64,000 nt of DNA from JADJEI01 sp035328465. GTDB lineage: Bacteria; Bacteroidota; Ignavibacteria; Ignavibacteriales; Ignavibacteriaceae. The translations under genes were made by a program, and so were the position numbers. A model generated the notes under the pieces. The model did no database searches, had not been told where the DNA came from, and saw nothing but the letters and a program-made list of their open reading frames with translations. The stretch spans positions 1 through 64,000 of the forward strand of contig DAOLIQ010000005.1 in the NCBI GenBank assembly GCA_035328465.1, written 5' to 3'. This document shows positions 37,101 through 44,946 of this stretch, in pieces. Position 1 is the first letter of the stretch; each line of letters starts with the position of its first letter.

Positions 37101-37797
37101 AGTTTTGTTGAAACGTTTCAATCCGATTAACCAAACCTGTTGAAGAATCGCTTCCAAATTCCGGACTTAAAAAAGTATCTTTTAAGTAAATAGAAAATGC
37201 ACTCTTCCAGAGAAAATTATCTAAACGGGGAAGTTTCTCACTAAAATTTAGTCTAATGGTAGTAATTTCTTCTGAAGATTCTATCATGATTTTATTAAGC
37301 TGAATTTTTTCCTCTGCGTAATCTTTTACATCATTTAGTAAGATTAACTCATCTTCTCCGGGCGGTTCATTCAAAACTATTATTCGATTAGGATTTTCTC
37401 TTACAATTTTTTTGTTTAATGCCTTTCTAAAAATTGGCAGCGAATAGTTTAGTGGAATTAGCAAATCATTTGCAATTGGTATTGTAGAAGTCGGAAACTG
37501 ATATGTCTCTTCCTTCCCCGTAGCTTTATTCAATAATATCAAGTACGGATTTTTAGCAGTCAACGATAGAACATAATCAGGGAAATATACTTTTATCTTT
37601 TGATTACCCGATTCAATGATATTTTTTAGACCAAGCAAATTTGAGAATTGCTGCAGAGGGATGTAATCAACACCATTTTGGGTGATAACTTTGATTAAAT
37701 CGGTACGATTACTTTGGATTAATGTAAAGTTTGATAACTCCTGTGCAAACAGAGAAGAACCAAAAATAATTATGAAGAAAAATTTGTAAATATTCAT
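34123..37797 (-). CDS. Exported mosaic protein: stalk domain, gluzincin peptidase, TolB-like propeller, barrel
   Basis: 1224 residues from the ATG at 37797; the frame extends 15 codons further upstream, but this ATG starts a proper signal peptide (MNIYKFFFIIIFGSSLFAQ). Order: a copper-amine-oxidase-N/AMIN-like stalk (about 30-270, ITQNGVDYIPLQQFSNLLGL), a peptidase-MA-type zinc protease (about 300-550) with WTISHELLHVIVNEQ (HExxH) and the third ligand in RWHQEAIAVFMETW, a WD40/TolB-like propeller (about 580-830; WSWDDNSIYW, DGKFLSAVIHK), and a C-terminal transmembrane-barrel-like region rich in alternating strands and ending LSFKILKN. On the minus strand TATTTTTG lies upstream as a possible -7 box. 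This is a surface-anchored protease or lipid/cell-wall enzyme by layout; the specific function is unknown. Confidence 0.85.
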   Translation of the reverse strand: MNIYKFFFIIIFGSSLFAQELSNFTLIQSNRTDLIKVITQNGVDYIPLQQFSNLLGLKNIIESGNQKIKVYFPDYVLSLTAKNPYLILLNKATGKEETYQFPTSTIPIANDLLIPLNYSLPIFRKALNKKIVRENPNRIIVLNEPPGEDELILLNDVKDYAEEKIQLNKIMIESSEEITTIRLNFSEKLPRLDNFLWKSAFSIYLKDTFLSPEFGSDSSTGLVNRIETFQQNSVLAIKFNLTEDSLKIQALKNFKDKELIIKISSRSETDWLSKESDNFKIIYREDHSYLVNGILSDAENALKVLSNIFDFSPTEKIIINTYDASDYGFGATSTVPHNFIRLEIEPFEPGYEMVPHNEKFQWTISHELLHVIVNEQSGNFEKNLRSIFGKVSPEQAQPLTVFYSLLTSYNRYTPRWHQEAIAVFMETWLSGGYGRILGNFDEMYFRSLVVDSIGFPGPIELEALTSHNSILVESIFYTYGARFIAHLAYKFGSAKIIEWYKTAPGSFYSNFESKFEDVFGTEMLDEWDKFISDEIKFQKENIASLKSAAVTQLYYLSQKSFGWVTQPHYDPITKMLFWGNHNSHHLAGILSFNIQSRSTKEIASLPTPSMLQVSSTAYDPSNGFLFYTTNNNLLYRDIWVIDTKTYDKKLLFEDYRVGQITVSPTTHDLWGVQHNDGKTFLMFSPFPYSEMVPLVLMDSGDDILQLAVSHDGKFLSAVIHKANGQQLLTAASCEEILKSGQLHYQIISENGSPENPSWSWDDNSIYWNAFTNGVSNIYKFDRSISRITPLSNTLKGLFKPIEINADSIFAFEFSAAGFTPVILKNSAALKLPAINYFGQNILNNESKLFDWVLRPSDVVIDQSRFTNEQSYSALDNLSINTFIPVISGFQKKKVLGLYLRIADPLLIHDLTFETGYSPFNEQIAAPSFHLRLKYDYKQRITLAIDHNATDFYDLFNERKRATIGTKFRLGYANYWLFDNPMKIKQNSELALYTNTEFINDNQVRVTEPDFAVAQTNLNIKNLRRSIGSADFEFGNEFNFTIMAFGSDPNNPNFAAEVHGEWDHFTTYIAPHNVFHSKVSAGYHYINENLFQAQYFFGGFGNREVENEDVKQFRKVYRFPGVPIYSIVAEQFLKIMFENNFPPIRFANASFAHQFLNHIDFSLFTQGLLIKSPMSDQWIDIGGQLNFIFKHWYNLESTFSAGIAKAWSDNIDDWEWFLSFKILKN

Positions 37798-37896
37798 TTT
37801 TGTAATAAAAATATTATTCCAATACTTAAAATCACGAAGCAAAAATAAGAATTAACGGTAACAAAATTCTGATAAGATTTTTTCATGAAAATAAAA

Positions 37897-37922
37897 AAGC
37901 CTTCAAAATTAATTGAAGGCTT
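37897..37922 (-). terminator. Rho-independent terminator of the 48-bp-repeat gene
   Basis: AAGCCTTCAA (37897-37906) and TTGAAGGCTT (37913-37922) are exact reverse complements with a 6-nt loop. On the minus strand the stem is followed by TTTTTTAT. It lies 34 bp past the stop of the repeat protein gene. Confidence 0.85.
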
Positions 37923-37955
37923 CTTATAGAAGATCTACAAGGGAGAATCGCTGGG

Positions 37956-38471
37956 TTATTTCAACCAACCATAGCGGCTGCCTAATTCGTCAATCTGAGA
38001 ATTAGATTTCAACCAACCATAGCGGCTGCCCAATTCGTCAATCTGAGAANNNNNNNNNNNNNNNNNNNNNNNNNNNNNNNNNNNNNNNNNNNNNNNNNNN
38101 NNNNNNNNNNNNNNNNNNNNNNNNNNNNNNNNNNNNNNNNNNNNNNNNNCGCTGCCCAATTCATCAACCTGAGAATTAGATTTCAACCAACCATAGCGGC
38201 TGCCCAATTCGTCAATCTGAGAATTAGATTTCAACCAACCATAGCGGCTGCCGAGCTCTTCTAACTGAGCGTTAGAACGATTCTCGAGAACTGGAATAAC
38301 CAATTCTTCCCCTCGTAACACAGAGATATCTGTGTTTTGAACCGTAGAATTAACTGTGACTTCTGTATTAACACGGAAGCGAACAGCTTGTTCTACATTC
38401 TCAGAAACTTGTGCGTAACCAGCAATTACTACACAGCTCAAAAGAACGAAAGTTAGAGTTAGTTTGCGCAT
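37956..38471 (-). CDS. Secreted protein of tandem 16-residue repeats (interrupted by gap)
   Basis: Exported protein with signal peptide MRKLTLTFVLLSCVVIAGYAQ, a spacer of about 55 residues (VRFRVNTEVTVNSTVQNTDI, EELVIPVLENRSNAQ), then tandem copies of ELGSRYGWLKSNSQID. Five units (three whole, two cut) are visible; a 100-N gap hides an unknown number more, and the protein ends inside a unit (SRYGWLK, then stop). ATG at 38471 has an AGGTG site 6 nt upstream and is preferred to the GTG at 38480. It lies 265 bp downstream of, and on the same strand as, a sigma-54 activator gene, with a -24/-12-like promoter between and a strong terminator after. I recognise no family. Options are a structural surface protein or a precursor cut into short peptides; the neighbouring peptide ABC genes make the second worth testing. 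Confidence 0.8.
   Translation of the reverse strand: MRKLTLTFVLLSCVVIAGYAQVSENVEQAVRFRVNTEVTVNSTVQNTDISVLRGEELVIPVLENRSNAQLEELGSRYGWLKSNSQIDELGSRYGWLKSNSQVDELGSXXXXXXXXXXXXXXXXXXXXXXXXXXXXXXXXXXSQIDELGSRYGWLKSNSQIDELGSRYGWLK
37959..38270. repeat. 48-bp tandem repeat array (coding)
   Basis: Units of 48 bp follow one another exactly and differ by only one or a few bases in the internal copies; the copy nearest the 5' end of the gene is the most diverged (GAGCTCTTC for CAATTCGTC). Near-identity at DNA level implies recent expansion or homogenisation. The array continues on both sides of the 100-N gap, but the repeat phase does not match across 100 bases, so the real gap length differs. Confidence 0.92.
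38050..38149. other. Assembly gap (100 N) inside the repeat array
   Basis: Exactly 100 N. Joining the 48-bp phase on both sides needs about 23 + 48n bases (one base next to the gap also disagrees with the repeat), so 100 is a placeholder. Collapse of identical repeats during assembly is the likely cause. Confidence 0.98.
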
Positions 38472-38497
38472 AACATGCACCTATTTGTGATTAAATG

Positions 38498-38553
38498 ACA
38501 CTTAAGTGTTATAACAATCACCACTATTTAACAAGTGGAAATAGTTAAGCTTA
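38498..38553 (-). promoter_or_regulatory. Palindrome-rich leader of the repeat gene
   Basis: Between the candidate promoter and the start codon lie a perfect 12-bp palindrome ACACTTAAGTGT (38498-38509), two mutually exclusive stems CCACT/AGTGG (38521-38525 with 38534-38538) and ACTATTT/AAATAGT (38523-38529 with 38539-38545), and TAAGCTTA (38546-38553). This could be a regulatory leader or operators. No known riboswitch is recognised. Confidence 0.4.
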
Positions 38554-38565
38554 GGCGTTATTTAG

Positions 38566-38581
38566 AACAATGAATATGCCA
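38566..38581 (-). promoter_or_regulatory. Candidate sigma-54 (-24/-12) promoter for the repeat gene
   Basis: On the minus strand the sequence reads TGGCATATTCATTGTT. It fits TGGCAC-N5-TTGCW with correct spacing between the GG and the TTG; deviations are C to T in the -24 box and C to T at -12. It predicts a start near 38555 and a leader of about 84 nt. The adjacent upstream gene encodes a sigma-54 activator, which supports but does not prove the call. Confidence 0.5.
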
Positions 38582-38735
38582 TTATTGATGTTTCTAATTT
38601 ATATGTTAAAAGTAAGAATAGATTTTGGGGTCGGTATTTTTTACTTGGTTGCCAAATCAAAAATATTGAATTGTAAAGATATATTACAATTAATAATGTT
38701 GAAAATGTGTGGATAAGAGAATTGAAATAATAAAA

Positions 38736-40112
38736 CTACTTAAATAATCCATCTAATCGAGGACGAGAAATACCAAGAAATTTAGCAGCCCGGGACTTAT
38801 TGCCATTAGTCTTTTTCAATACTTCCTCGGCAAAAATTTTATTTAGTTTCTTCAAATCTACTGCAGTAAAATTTAAGTCGAGTCGAATAATTTGTTTTGG
38901 AATTTGTTCGTCTCTATTTGAATTGGAGATATTAACCGAGATACTGTTTAATAAATTTTGAAAATCACTCATAGTTAACTTATTACTATCACAGAGTAAA
39001 ACAGCTCTCTCAATTGAGTTTTTTAATTCGCGAACATTTCCGGGCCATTGATAAGCAGTTAAGAATTGTCTGGTTTCCAGGTCAATTTTTTGAATTCGTT
39101 TTCCAAATTGTTTGCTAAATAATTTTAAATAATAATTGGCGATAGTAATAATATCCCCAACTCTTTCTCGAAGAGGGGGTATTTCAATTGCAACAACATT
39201 GAGGCGATGATACAAGTCTCTTCTGAAAAGATTTTTGTCAACCATTCCTTCTAAATCACGATTAGTTGCTGAGATAATTCTTGCATGAATTGGTATATCC
39301 TTCGTTCCCCCTAATCGTCGGATTATTTTCTTTTCTATTGTACGTAAAAGTTTTGATTGCATTGTATAGCTTAAATCGCCAATCTCATCTAAAAATAAAG
39401 TGCCCTTCCCTGCAAGTTCAAATAATCCATATTTTCTTACGCGGGCATTGGTGAATGCTCCTGGCTCGTATCCGAAAAGTTCTGACTCTAATAAATTTTC
39501 CGGGATGGAAGTACAAACTATATCAATGAATGGAAAGCTGCCTAATTTACTTTCATTATGAATTGCACGTGCTAAAAGTCCTTTGCCGACACCTGTCTCG
39601 CCTAAGATCAGAATATTTGAAGTACTTTTCTCGGCAACTCTGCTGCTTAGAGAAATAGTTCTTTTCATAATTTCAGAATTTCCGATCATCGACTGAAATG
39701 AGTGCTCACTTAATCCAAACCCCCTGTGAAATCTATCTTCAGTTAAATATGAATTATTTGAAATTATCTCTTTTAAATAGTCAGTAAATTTGTAAAGCTC
39801 ATAGGGAAGTAAATAAATTGAATGGAAACCCAGCTTAATCAAGGAGCTGATGACTAAGGCACTGGCAGTTGATGAGCATAAAATAATTTTGTTAGTGATA
39901 GTGTTTTTAATCTTTAGCAGGTTTCTCAATAAAGTTGATTCTGTCGAAGAAATATTAAAGATGAGTATATCGTTTGCCTCCGGCATTAGTGCACCCGGAG
40001 CAGATGTTATCAGCTCAACGCCTGGCAAAGATACTTGCATGATCGCTGACCTCACAGATGAGTAATCATCAGTATCGGAAAATATTTTAATCTTTACTTC
40101 TTTATCCGCCAT
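38736..40112 (-). CDS. Sigma-54-dependent transcriptional activator with GAFTNA loop
   Basis: 458-residue enhancer-binding protein that would remodel sigma-54 RNA polymerase. The N-terminal about 130 residues resemble a receiver fold (IKIFSDTDDYSSVRSAIMQ ... GFHSIYLLPYEL) but lack an evident phosphoacceptor Asp. The AAA+ domain has Walker A ILGETGVGKG, the sigma-54 loop as ELFGYEPGAFTNARVRK (GAFTNA, where GAFTGA is nearly universal), Walker B GTLFLDEIGD, ATNRDL and the arginine-finger region FRRDLYHRLNVVAIEIPPLRERVGD. A Fis-type HTH (GNKSRAAKFLGISRPRLDGLFK) ends the protein. It overlaps the kinase gene by 11 bp as the last gene of the transporter-kinase operon; the repeat protein gene follows. 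Activation may come from the upstream kinase rather than a histidine kinase. Confidence 0.92.
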   Translation of the reverse strand: MADKEVKIKIFSDTDDYSSVRSAIMQVSLPGVELITSAPGALMPEANDILIFNISSTESTLLRNLLKIKNTITNKIILCSSTASALVISSLIKLGFHSIYLLPYELYKFTDYLKEIISNNSYLTEDRFHRGFGLSEHSFQSMIGNSEIMKRTISLSSRVAEKSTSNILILGETGVGKGLLARAIHNESKLGSFPFIDIVCTSIPENLLESELFGYEPGAFTNARVRKYGLFELAGKGTLFLDEIGDLSYTMQSKLLRTIEKKIIRRLGGTKDIPIHARIISATNRDLEGMVDKNLFRRDLYHRLNVVAIEIPPLRERVGDIITIANYYLKLFSKQFGKRIQKIDLETRQFLTAYQWPGNVRELKNSIERAVLLCDSNKLTMSDFQNLLNSISVNISNSNRDEQIPKQIIRLDLNFTAVDLKKLNKIFAEEVLKKTNGNKSRAAKFLGISRPRLDGLFK

Positions 40113-43100
40113 TGTGAAGAATCGATTTTGTTATCTCAAAAGCAGTTAATACAGATTTTTTTTGGTAGTAAAAATTTCTTATGCGCTGATTAGTAATGTT
40201 TTCGAGTAAATATTTTAACGTAGAATAAGCATATTTTGAATAATGAATTGCTTTTGAAATTTGTCCTAATTCTTTGTAGCAAAGTGCCATTTCAATAAGA
40301 ATCTTCCACGTAAGTTCCAGAATTTTTTCATCGTTCAATAAACTTAATGCAGATTCAAAATAGTTTAACGCTAATGCTGGATTAGATGCATTTAAGTTTT
40401 TAGTTACTCTTCCTAAAAAATACTCCTTTTCTGCATTAAAGAAAATATTATTTTCAATTATTGAAATATATTTTTGGTCTTTTAGCTGGGATAGTGCGGT
40501 TTCACTTTGATTACATCTCACTGAGTTTTCAATACTAAAATTCCAGGCTCGCAGATAATTTTTCTTATCTCCATTATCCAAATACCAGTTGGCGAGCTCC
40601 GAAAATGCAGGGATTAAATTATTAGCATCTTTAAAAGAACTTTCTAATGCTTTTAGAAATTTGAAATGAGTCTGTATTCGATCGGAAAAATCTCTATTAC
40701 TTAGAAACTTCTCATACTCTATAATCTTTTTGGAAAGCCCGGATTCATTATCAAGAAGGAAATCTAAATATCCATTGAGAAACATAGACTCAAATACATC
40801 ATCGTTCATACCGGCATCTTTAAATATCTTTATAATTTCAATTAACCATTTGTCAATTGAATTAAATTCATTTAAATCAATAAATAATTCACTGAGATTG
40901 AGTCGAGCTACAGCTTCTCCGATCGTATCCCCAAGGCTAAGAAAAATTTTTCGTGCTCTTTCAAATTTCTCAAGAGCATTTTGATGATCAAACTTATCAT
41001 GATAATAAACACCATAATTCAACATCTGATTCGCTTCTTGCACTAAACTCCCGATAGAGGAATTAATTTTTAATGCTTCATTCCATGCTGATTCTGCTTC
41101 CGTAGTGTTTCCCGTGATATTATGCAAATTGCCAATGTTATTTAGTGTATTCGCCAGCCTACTTACAATTTTTGACTTATTAAAATATTTTGCAGCAGAT
41201 AAGAATTGATTCATCGCCTCTTGAAAATTATTCTTGAAGTTTATGTGAATAAGAGCTATTAAATTATGAGCCTTTCCTTTATTTTCATTACTTGCACTTG
41301 GGTTTTGAATTATTTCCTGGCAGATTTCCAGCGAAGACTCATAATTGTTTAACTCATACTCTGCATTAGCTAGTTCAACATTTAATTTTTGCCTCTCTTG
41401 TTCATCGTTGATTATGGCCAACATAGAAAGAAGAACGTCTTTTCCTTGTCGAGCTTTATTTGTTTCAGTAAGTGATTTAGCTTTCATTAGCCATAAATGA
41501 AAAAATTTTGCTTTCTCAGAAATGTCGTTTTCTAATTTCTCAATCGAATCTAATGCAGCAGTATAATTCAGCAATAAATAATTTCTTTCTGCAAGCAAGG
41601 AATAAACATAAAACTGCTGCTCTTTACTCAACTGCAATTCACTCAATTTATTAAGCAGCGTTACTTGATAAGAAAATGCAGAAATTATTTCAGCATGTTC
41701 AATTTCTTCTTTATAAAGGGAAAATACTAAAGCAATGTTACCAACAATTTCAAAATGGCGGGCTGTTTCTAACTTATTAAAATCAGGAAGTCTTTCTCTA
41801 ATTTTGTTTCCAATTTCTCCGTGAAAAGTTTTTTTGTCCTGAATGATTTCATAAACGAATTTTTTTATACCCGGCGAGGTAAAAGCAATGTAATTGATAG
41901 TTTGATAATTTTGAATAATGTTTTGATAAAATAATCTCGTAAGGATTTTTTTGACTTCCATTTCGGACATCCCTGTTAGTGCCTGCATTGATTGCTCATC
42001 AAGATTCATTTCAAATGATGAAAGAATCTGAGCGAAGTTTCTTTCTTCCTCACTCAATGAAGCAATCCTCAATCTAAATATTTCGGATTGGGAGCCGCTG
42101 AGAATTTTATCAACTTCCTCATCTGCTTGAATGCTGATTCCATCAGGAGAGAACTTTAGCACCCCCAGAAAAATTAAATCATCAATGAAATTAATTAAAC
42201 TGCCTGGTAATAAATCAGCATATCTGAGCATAATTTTTTCCAGATCATCTTTAGGGAATAAACTGAAAAAACTTCGCTCTATAAAATCGTGAAGTTGAAC
42301 TGAAGTAAAAGAAGATAAATCAAGCTCAGTAATATTATGTAGTTTTTTAACTTTTGAATCGATACCCGAGTTGTCAGTCAAAATTATTTTTGCGCCATTC
42401 ACCTGCAAGAATGGAATAACTTCCTGGAAAAATTCTAAATTGAATTCATCCATTTGATTATAATCATCAATCACAAGAATTAGTTGAGTTGACTTTGCAA
42501 TAGATGCTAACAGGGTACGAAGCTCTGAAGTATTCATTTTTTCCCCTTTGCCAACAAATTTTGTCAGCTCAGATTTTAATGAATCATCGATGGACGAATA
42601 AACTTCAGGGCAGTATAAAATTTTATTGAAAACAAATTTTAGAAATTCTTCACCGGTTTTAGAAATGCCCGATCTGATTACGACTGCATTTTCAAACAAA
42701 TACTCGATTTCACTGAGAACAGAACTTTTACCCGCTCCATCAAAACCATGCAAAGAGTATGTCTCTGAAATATCTGTGTTACTTAAAAAGTTTCGGATAA
42801 TATTTATTATATCTTTTCTTCCGGTAAAAACTGATGCGGGATGAAAATCCTTTGACATTAAGGAGTCAACCTGAACATTAAGCTCACCCAAAATTTGCAA
42901 AGAATTTTCATATCTGTTACCCGGATCTTTTTCGAGTAAACGAGATATTACTTTTGAAAGTCCCGGAATAATTTCTGTTGATTCTATTGTGAAATTTTCT
43001 TCGATATGCGCCTTGTAAATTTCAATCTCTGATAACTTGCTAAAGGGAAATTTTTTAAAAATAAGTTTGTATAAAAATATACCCAGTGAGTAAAGATCCA

Positions 43101-43674
43101 CCCGGTGATCAAATGATTTATTCTGAAGAAGTTCCGGAGCGATATACTCGGCAGAACCCCTGCGCTCCTGTAAAGTTACTTCCGATCGCTTTACAGCAAA
43201 GCCCATATCTATTAGTTTTATTTTTGGTGTGCGATTTTCAATTCTGCAAAGTATATTTTCAGTTTTCAAATCAAAATAGATATAGTCTGAAAGGTGAAGG
43301 TAAAACAATGCCGAGCATATTTGTTTTATTATTTCTGTTAGCAAACCGGGATCATTTGAAAAGTCTATATCACCAATTGTATTCCCCGGGAAATACTCTA
43401 ATGTAAAAAACATACTTCCGGTTTCAACACCAAAATCTGTCGGGGTGCAGTTCATTATAGTTGAGAACTCAAATGCTTTAATAATCCCCGGATGATTAAG
43501 TTTTTTTAAAGTAAAAAATTCATTTCTGAAAATGTTCCTTTCGTTCTCGCCCGCGTCTTTTGATAATACTTTTAATGCTATATCTATTTCTGGAAATTCA
43601 AGATCGGTGCAAAGAAATACCCGGCTCCTGCCCCTCCCCAATTCTTGCTTAAGTACATATCGTTGATTAATCAT
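40102..43674 (-). CDS. Ser/Thr protein kinase fused to an AAA ATPase and TPR repeats
   Basis: 1190-residue cytosolic signalling protein resembling PknK-like kinases. Kinase domain (about 1-270): Gly loop LGRGRSRVFLC, Lys in IDIALKVL, catalytic loop YIYFDLKTENIL (Asp, Lys and Asn kept, His-Arg of HRD missing), metal loop LIDMGFA (DMG for DFG), and AEYIAPELL. A STAND/AAA-like ATPase follows (about 285-560) with Walker A SLHGFDGAGKSSVL and Walker B LILVIDDYNQMD. From about 650 to the end there are TPR-like helices (ANTLNNIGNLHNITGNTTEAE, SISKAIHYSKYAYSTL type). The gene overlaps the permease gene by ATGA (4 bp) and the sigma-54 activator gene by 11 bp, indicating translational coupling. It may sense a ligand through its TPR/ATPase part and act on the activator; that link is inferred. 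Confidence 0.92.
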   Translation of the reverse strand: MINQRYVLKQELGRGRSRVFLCTDLEFPEIDIALKVLSKDAGENERNIFRNEFFTLKKLNHPGIIKAFEFSTIMNCTPTDFGVETGSMFFTLEYFPGNTIGDIDFSNDPGLLTEIIKQICSALFYLHLSDYIYFDLKTENILCRIENRTPKIKLIDMGFAVKRSEVTLQERRGSAEYIAPELLQNKSFDHRVDLYSLGIFLYKLIFKKFPFSKLSEIEIYKAHIEENFTIESTEIIPGLSKVISRLLEKDPGNRYENSLQILGELNVQVDSLMSKDFHPASVFTGRKDIINIIRNFLSNTDISETYSLHGFDGAGKSSVLSEIEYLFENAVVIRSGISKTGEEFLKFVFNKILYCPEVYSSIDDSLKSELTKFVGKGEKMNTSELRTLLASIAKSTQLILVIDDYNQMDEFNLEFFQEVIPFLQVNGAKIILTDNSGIDSKVKKLHNITELDLSSFTSVQLHDFIERSFFSLFPKDDLEKIMLRYADLLPGSLINFIDDLIFLGVLKFSPDGISIQADEEVDKILSGSQSEIFRLRIASLSEEERNFAQILSSFEMNLDEQSMQALTGMSEMEVKKILTRLFYQNIIQNYQTINYIAFTSPGIKKFVYEIIQDKKTFHGEIGNKIRERLPDFNKLETARHFEIVGNIALVFSLYKEEIEHAEIISAFSYQVTLLNKLSELQLSKEQQFYVYSLLAERNYLLLNYTAALDSIEKLENDISEKAKFFHLWLMKAKSLTETNKARQGKDVLLSMLAIINDEQERQKLNVELANAEYELNNYESSLEICQEIIQNPSASNENKGKAHNLIALIHINFKNNFQEAMNQFLSAAKYFNKSKIVSRLANTLNNIGNLHNITGNTTEAESAWNEALKINSSIGSLVQEANQMLNYGVYYHDKFDHQNALEKFERARKIFLSLGDTIGEAVARLNLSELFIDLNEFNSIDKWLIEIIKIFKDAGMNDDVFESMFLNGYLDFLLDNESGLSKKIIEYEKFLSNRDFSDRIQTHFKFLKALESSFKDANNLIPAFSELANWYLDNGDKKNYLRAWNFSIENSVRCNQSETALSQLKDQKYISIIENNIFFNAEKEYFLGRVTKNLNASNPALALNYFESALSLLNDEKILELTWKILIEMALCYKELGQISKAIHYSKYAYSTLKYLLENITNQRIRNFYYQKKSVLTAFEITKSILHNGG

Positions 43675-44945
43675 AATTCTAATTTCTTTTTAAGCGATGA
43701 ATTTATTTTACCCGCAATATCATTTGCTGAATAAAGTGTGAAGATTAATATTAATGCCGGAAAAACTATCATCCACCAGGCTTGTGATAAATAACTTTGC
43801 CCGTCCTCTATCATTTTTCCCCATGACGGATAACTATTTCCGGCACCAAGACCCAAATAGCTAAGTGCCGATTCTGCTAGAATGACATTCCCAAATTGAA
43901 AAACAAGATTTACAATCACAGAGGTCAAAATAACTGGAAATATTTCTTCGTTCATTAAGGCAGAGGCAGATAATCCAATATGCTTTGCAGAAAGGAAGTA
44001 ATCTTTATTTTTGATTGCTATCACTTCAGTTCGTACTATTTTAAAGAGACTCATCCATCCCGATATACCTAGCACAACTATAACGGACAGGATTGATCCT
44101 CCAAACAGAGATAGAATTAGTATAATTAAAAATATTACCGGAAAGGCTAAAAACATATCGGTTGTGTGATTTAATACTAAACTAATAACCCCTCCTTTAT
44201 AACCGGCGATAAAGCCGAGTGAAATCCCCAGTATAAAAGTAATCAGCACCGCAGTTAATCCGATGAATAAAGATACCCTCGTCCCATAAATTATTCTTGA
44301 AAAAATATCTCTGCCATATTCGTCTGTGCCGAATAGAAATAAACTTTCCCTGATACTGCAAAAATCTTCCAGAGCCTTTCCTTCTGTGTCAATAATTTTT
44401 TTTTGTTTTCCTTGATAATAGTAAAAATGGTCCCTTGTATCTATGCTGTCAGCATAAATAATATTTGAATTGAATGTATTTAGTACTGACTTGTTTTTTA
44501 ACTCAAGGAATTTCTCATTGATGTTTGTAGTTGATTTGTTTTGATTGACTAGTTCAATTCTGATTTTGGATTCTAATGGTTTTAAAAGTTTTGTGACTGA
44601 AATGTTTTTTTGAAAATCGGGATTGAATGGAGCAATAACGGGGGCGAAAATAAAAAATGAAACTAGCACAACTACAATAATTCTGCTTAATGAAATATTT
44701 AGTTTCAACCAACCCCACTTTTTCCTTTTAATTATAAGAAATATTAATACAATAATGGTCATGATTGAAGAGATGAAAATATCAGCCATTGAAAAACTAA
44801 GTTGATTGATCGCAAAATCAGCATCATAAAAAATCAACTCAATAAAATTTAAAAGAAGTTTAAAACCAACACCGATTTTTTCAATTGTAAAAAAAATGAT
44901 AACTGATAGGTATAATATTGTAAAATGGTAGAGCTTCAAATTCAT
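43671..44945 (-). CDS. Peptide-type ABC transporter permease (OppC/DppC-like)
   Basis: Inner-membrane permease, 424 residues from the ATG at 44945, one base after the stop of the first permease gene (an upstream TTG would overlap it). Extra N-terminal helices and an approximately 90-residue loop (SVTKLLKPLESKIRIELVNQ ...) precede the canonical region LFGTDEYGRDIFSRIIYGTR. The EAA-type coupling loop follows around KHIGLSASALMNEEIFPVIL, and then SYLGLGAGNSYPSWGKMIEDGQ, typical of DppC/OppC. It is longer than the usual 280-300 residues because of the N-terminal addition. With its partner permease, lipoprotein and divergent ATPases it makes a complete importer for peptides or similar solutes. Confidence 0.92.
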   Translation of the reverse strand: MNLKLYHFTILYLSVIIFFTIEKIGVGFKLLLNFIELIFYDADFAINQLSFSMADIFISSIMTIIVLIFLIIKRKKWGWLKLNISLSRIIVVVLVSFFIFAPVIAPFNPDFQKNISVTKLLKPLESKIRIELVNQNKSTTNINEKFLELKNKSVLNTFNSNIIYADSIDTRDHFYYYQGKQKKIIDTEGKALEDFCSIRESLFLFGTDEYGRDIFSRIIYGTRVSLFIGLTAVLITFILGISLGFIAGYKGGVISLVLNHTTDMFLAFPVIFLIILILSLFGGSILSVIVVLGISGWMSLFKIVRTEVIAIKNKDYFLSAKHIGLSASALMNEEIFPVILTSVIVNLVFQFGNVILAESALSYLGLGAGNSYPSWGKMIEDGQSYLSQAWWMIVFPALILIFTLYSANDIAGKINSSLKKKLEL

Positions 44946-44946
44946 T

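Noticed and set aside
37959..38270. CRISPR-like array
   Set aside because: The 48-bp units are directly joined without unique spacers, stay in one reading frame after a signal peptide, and there are no cas genes.
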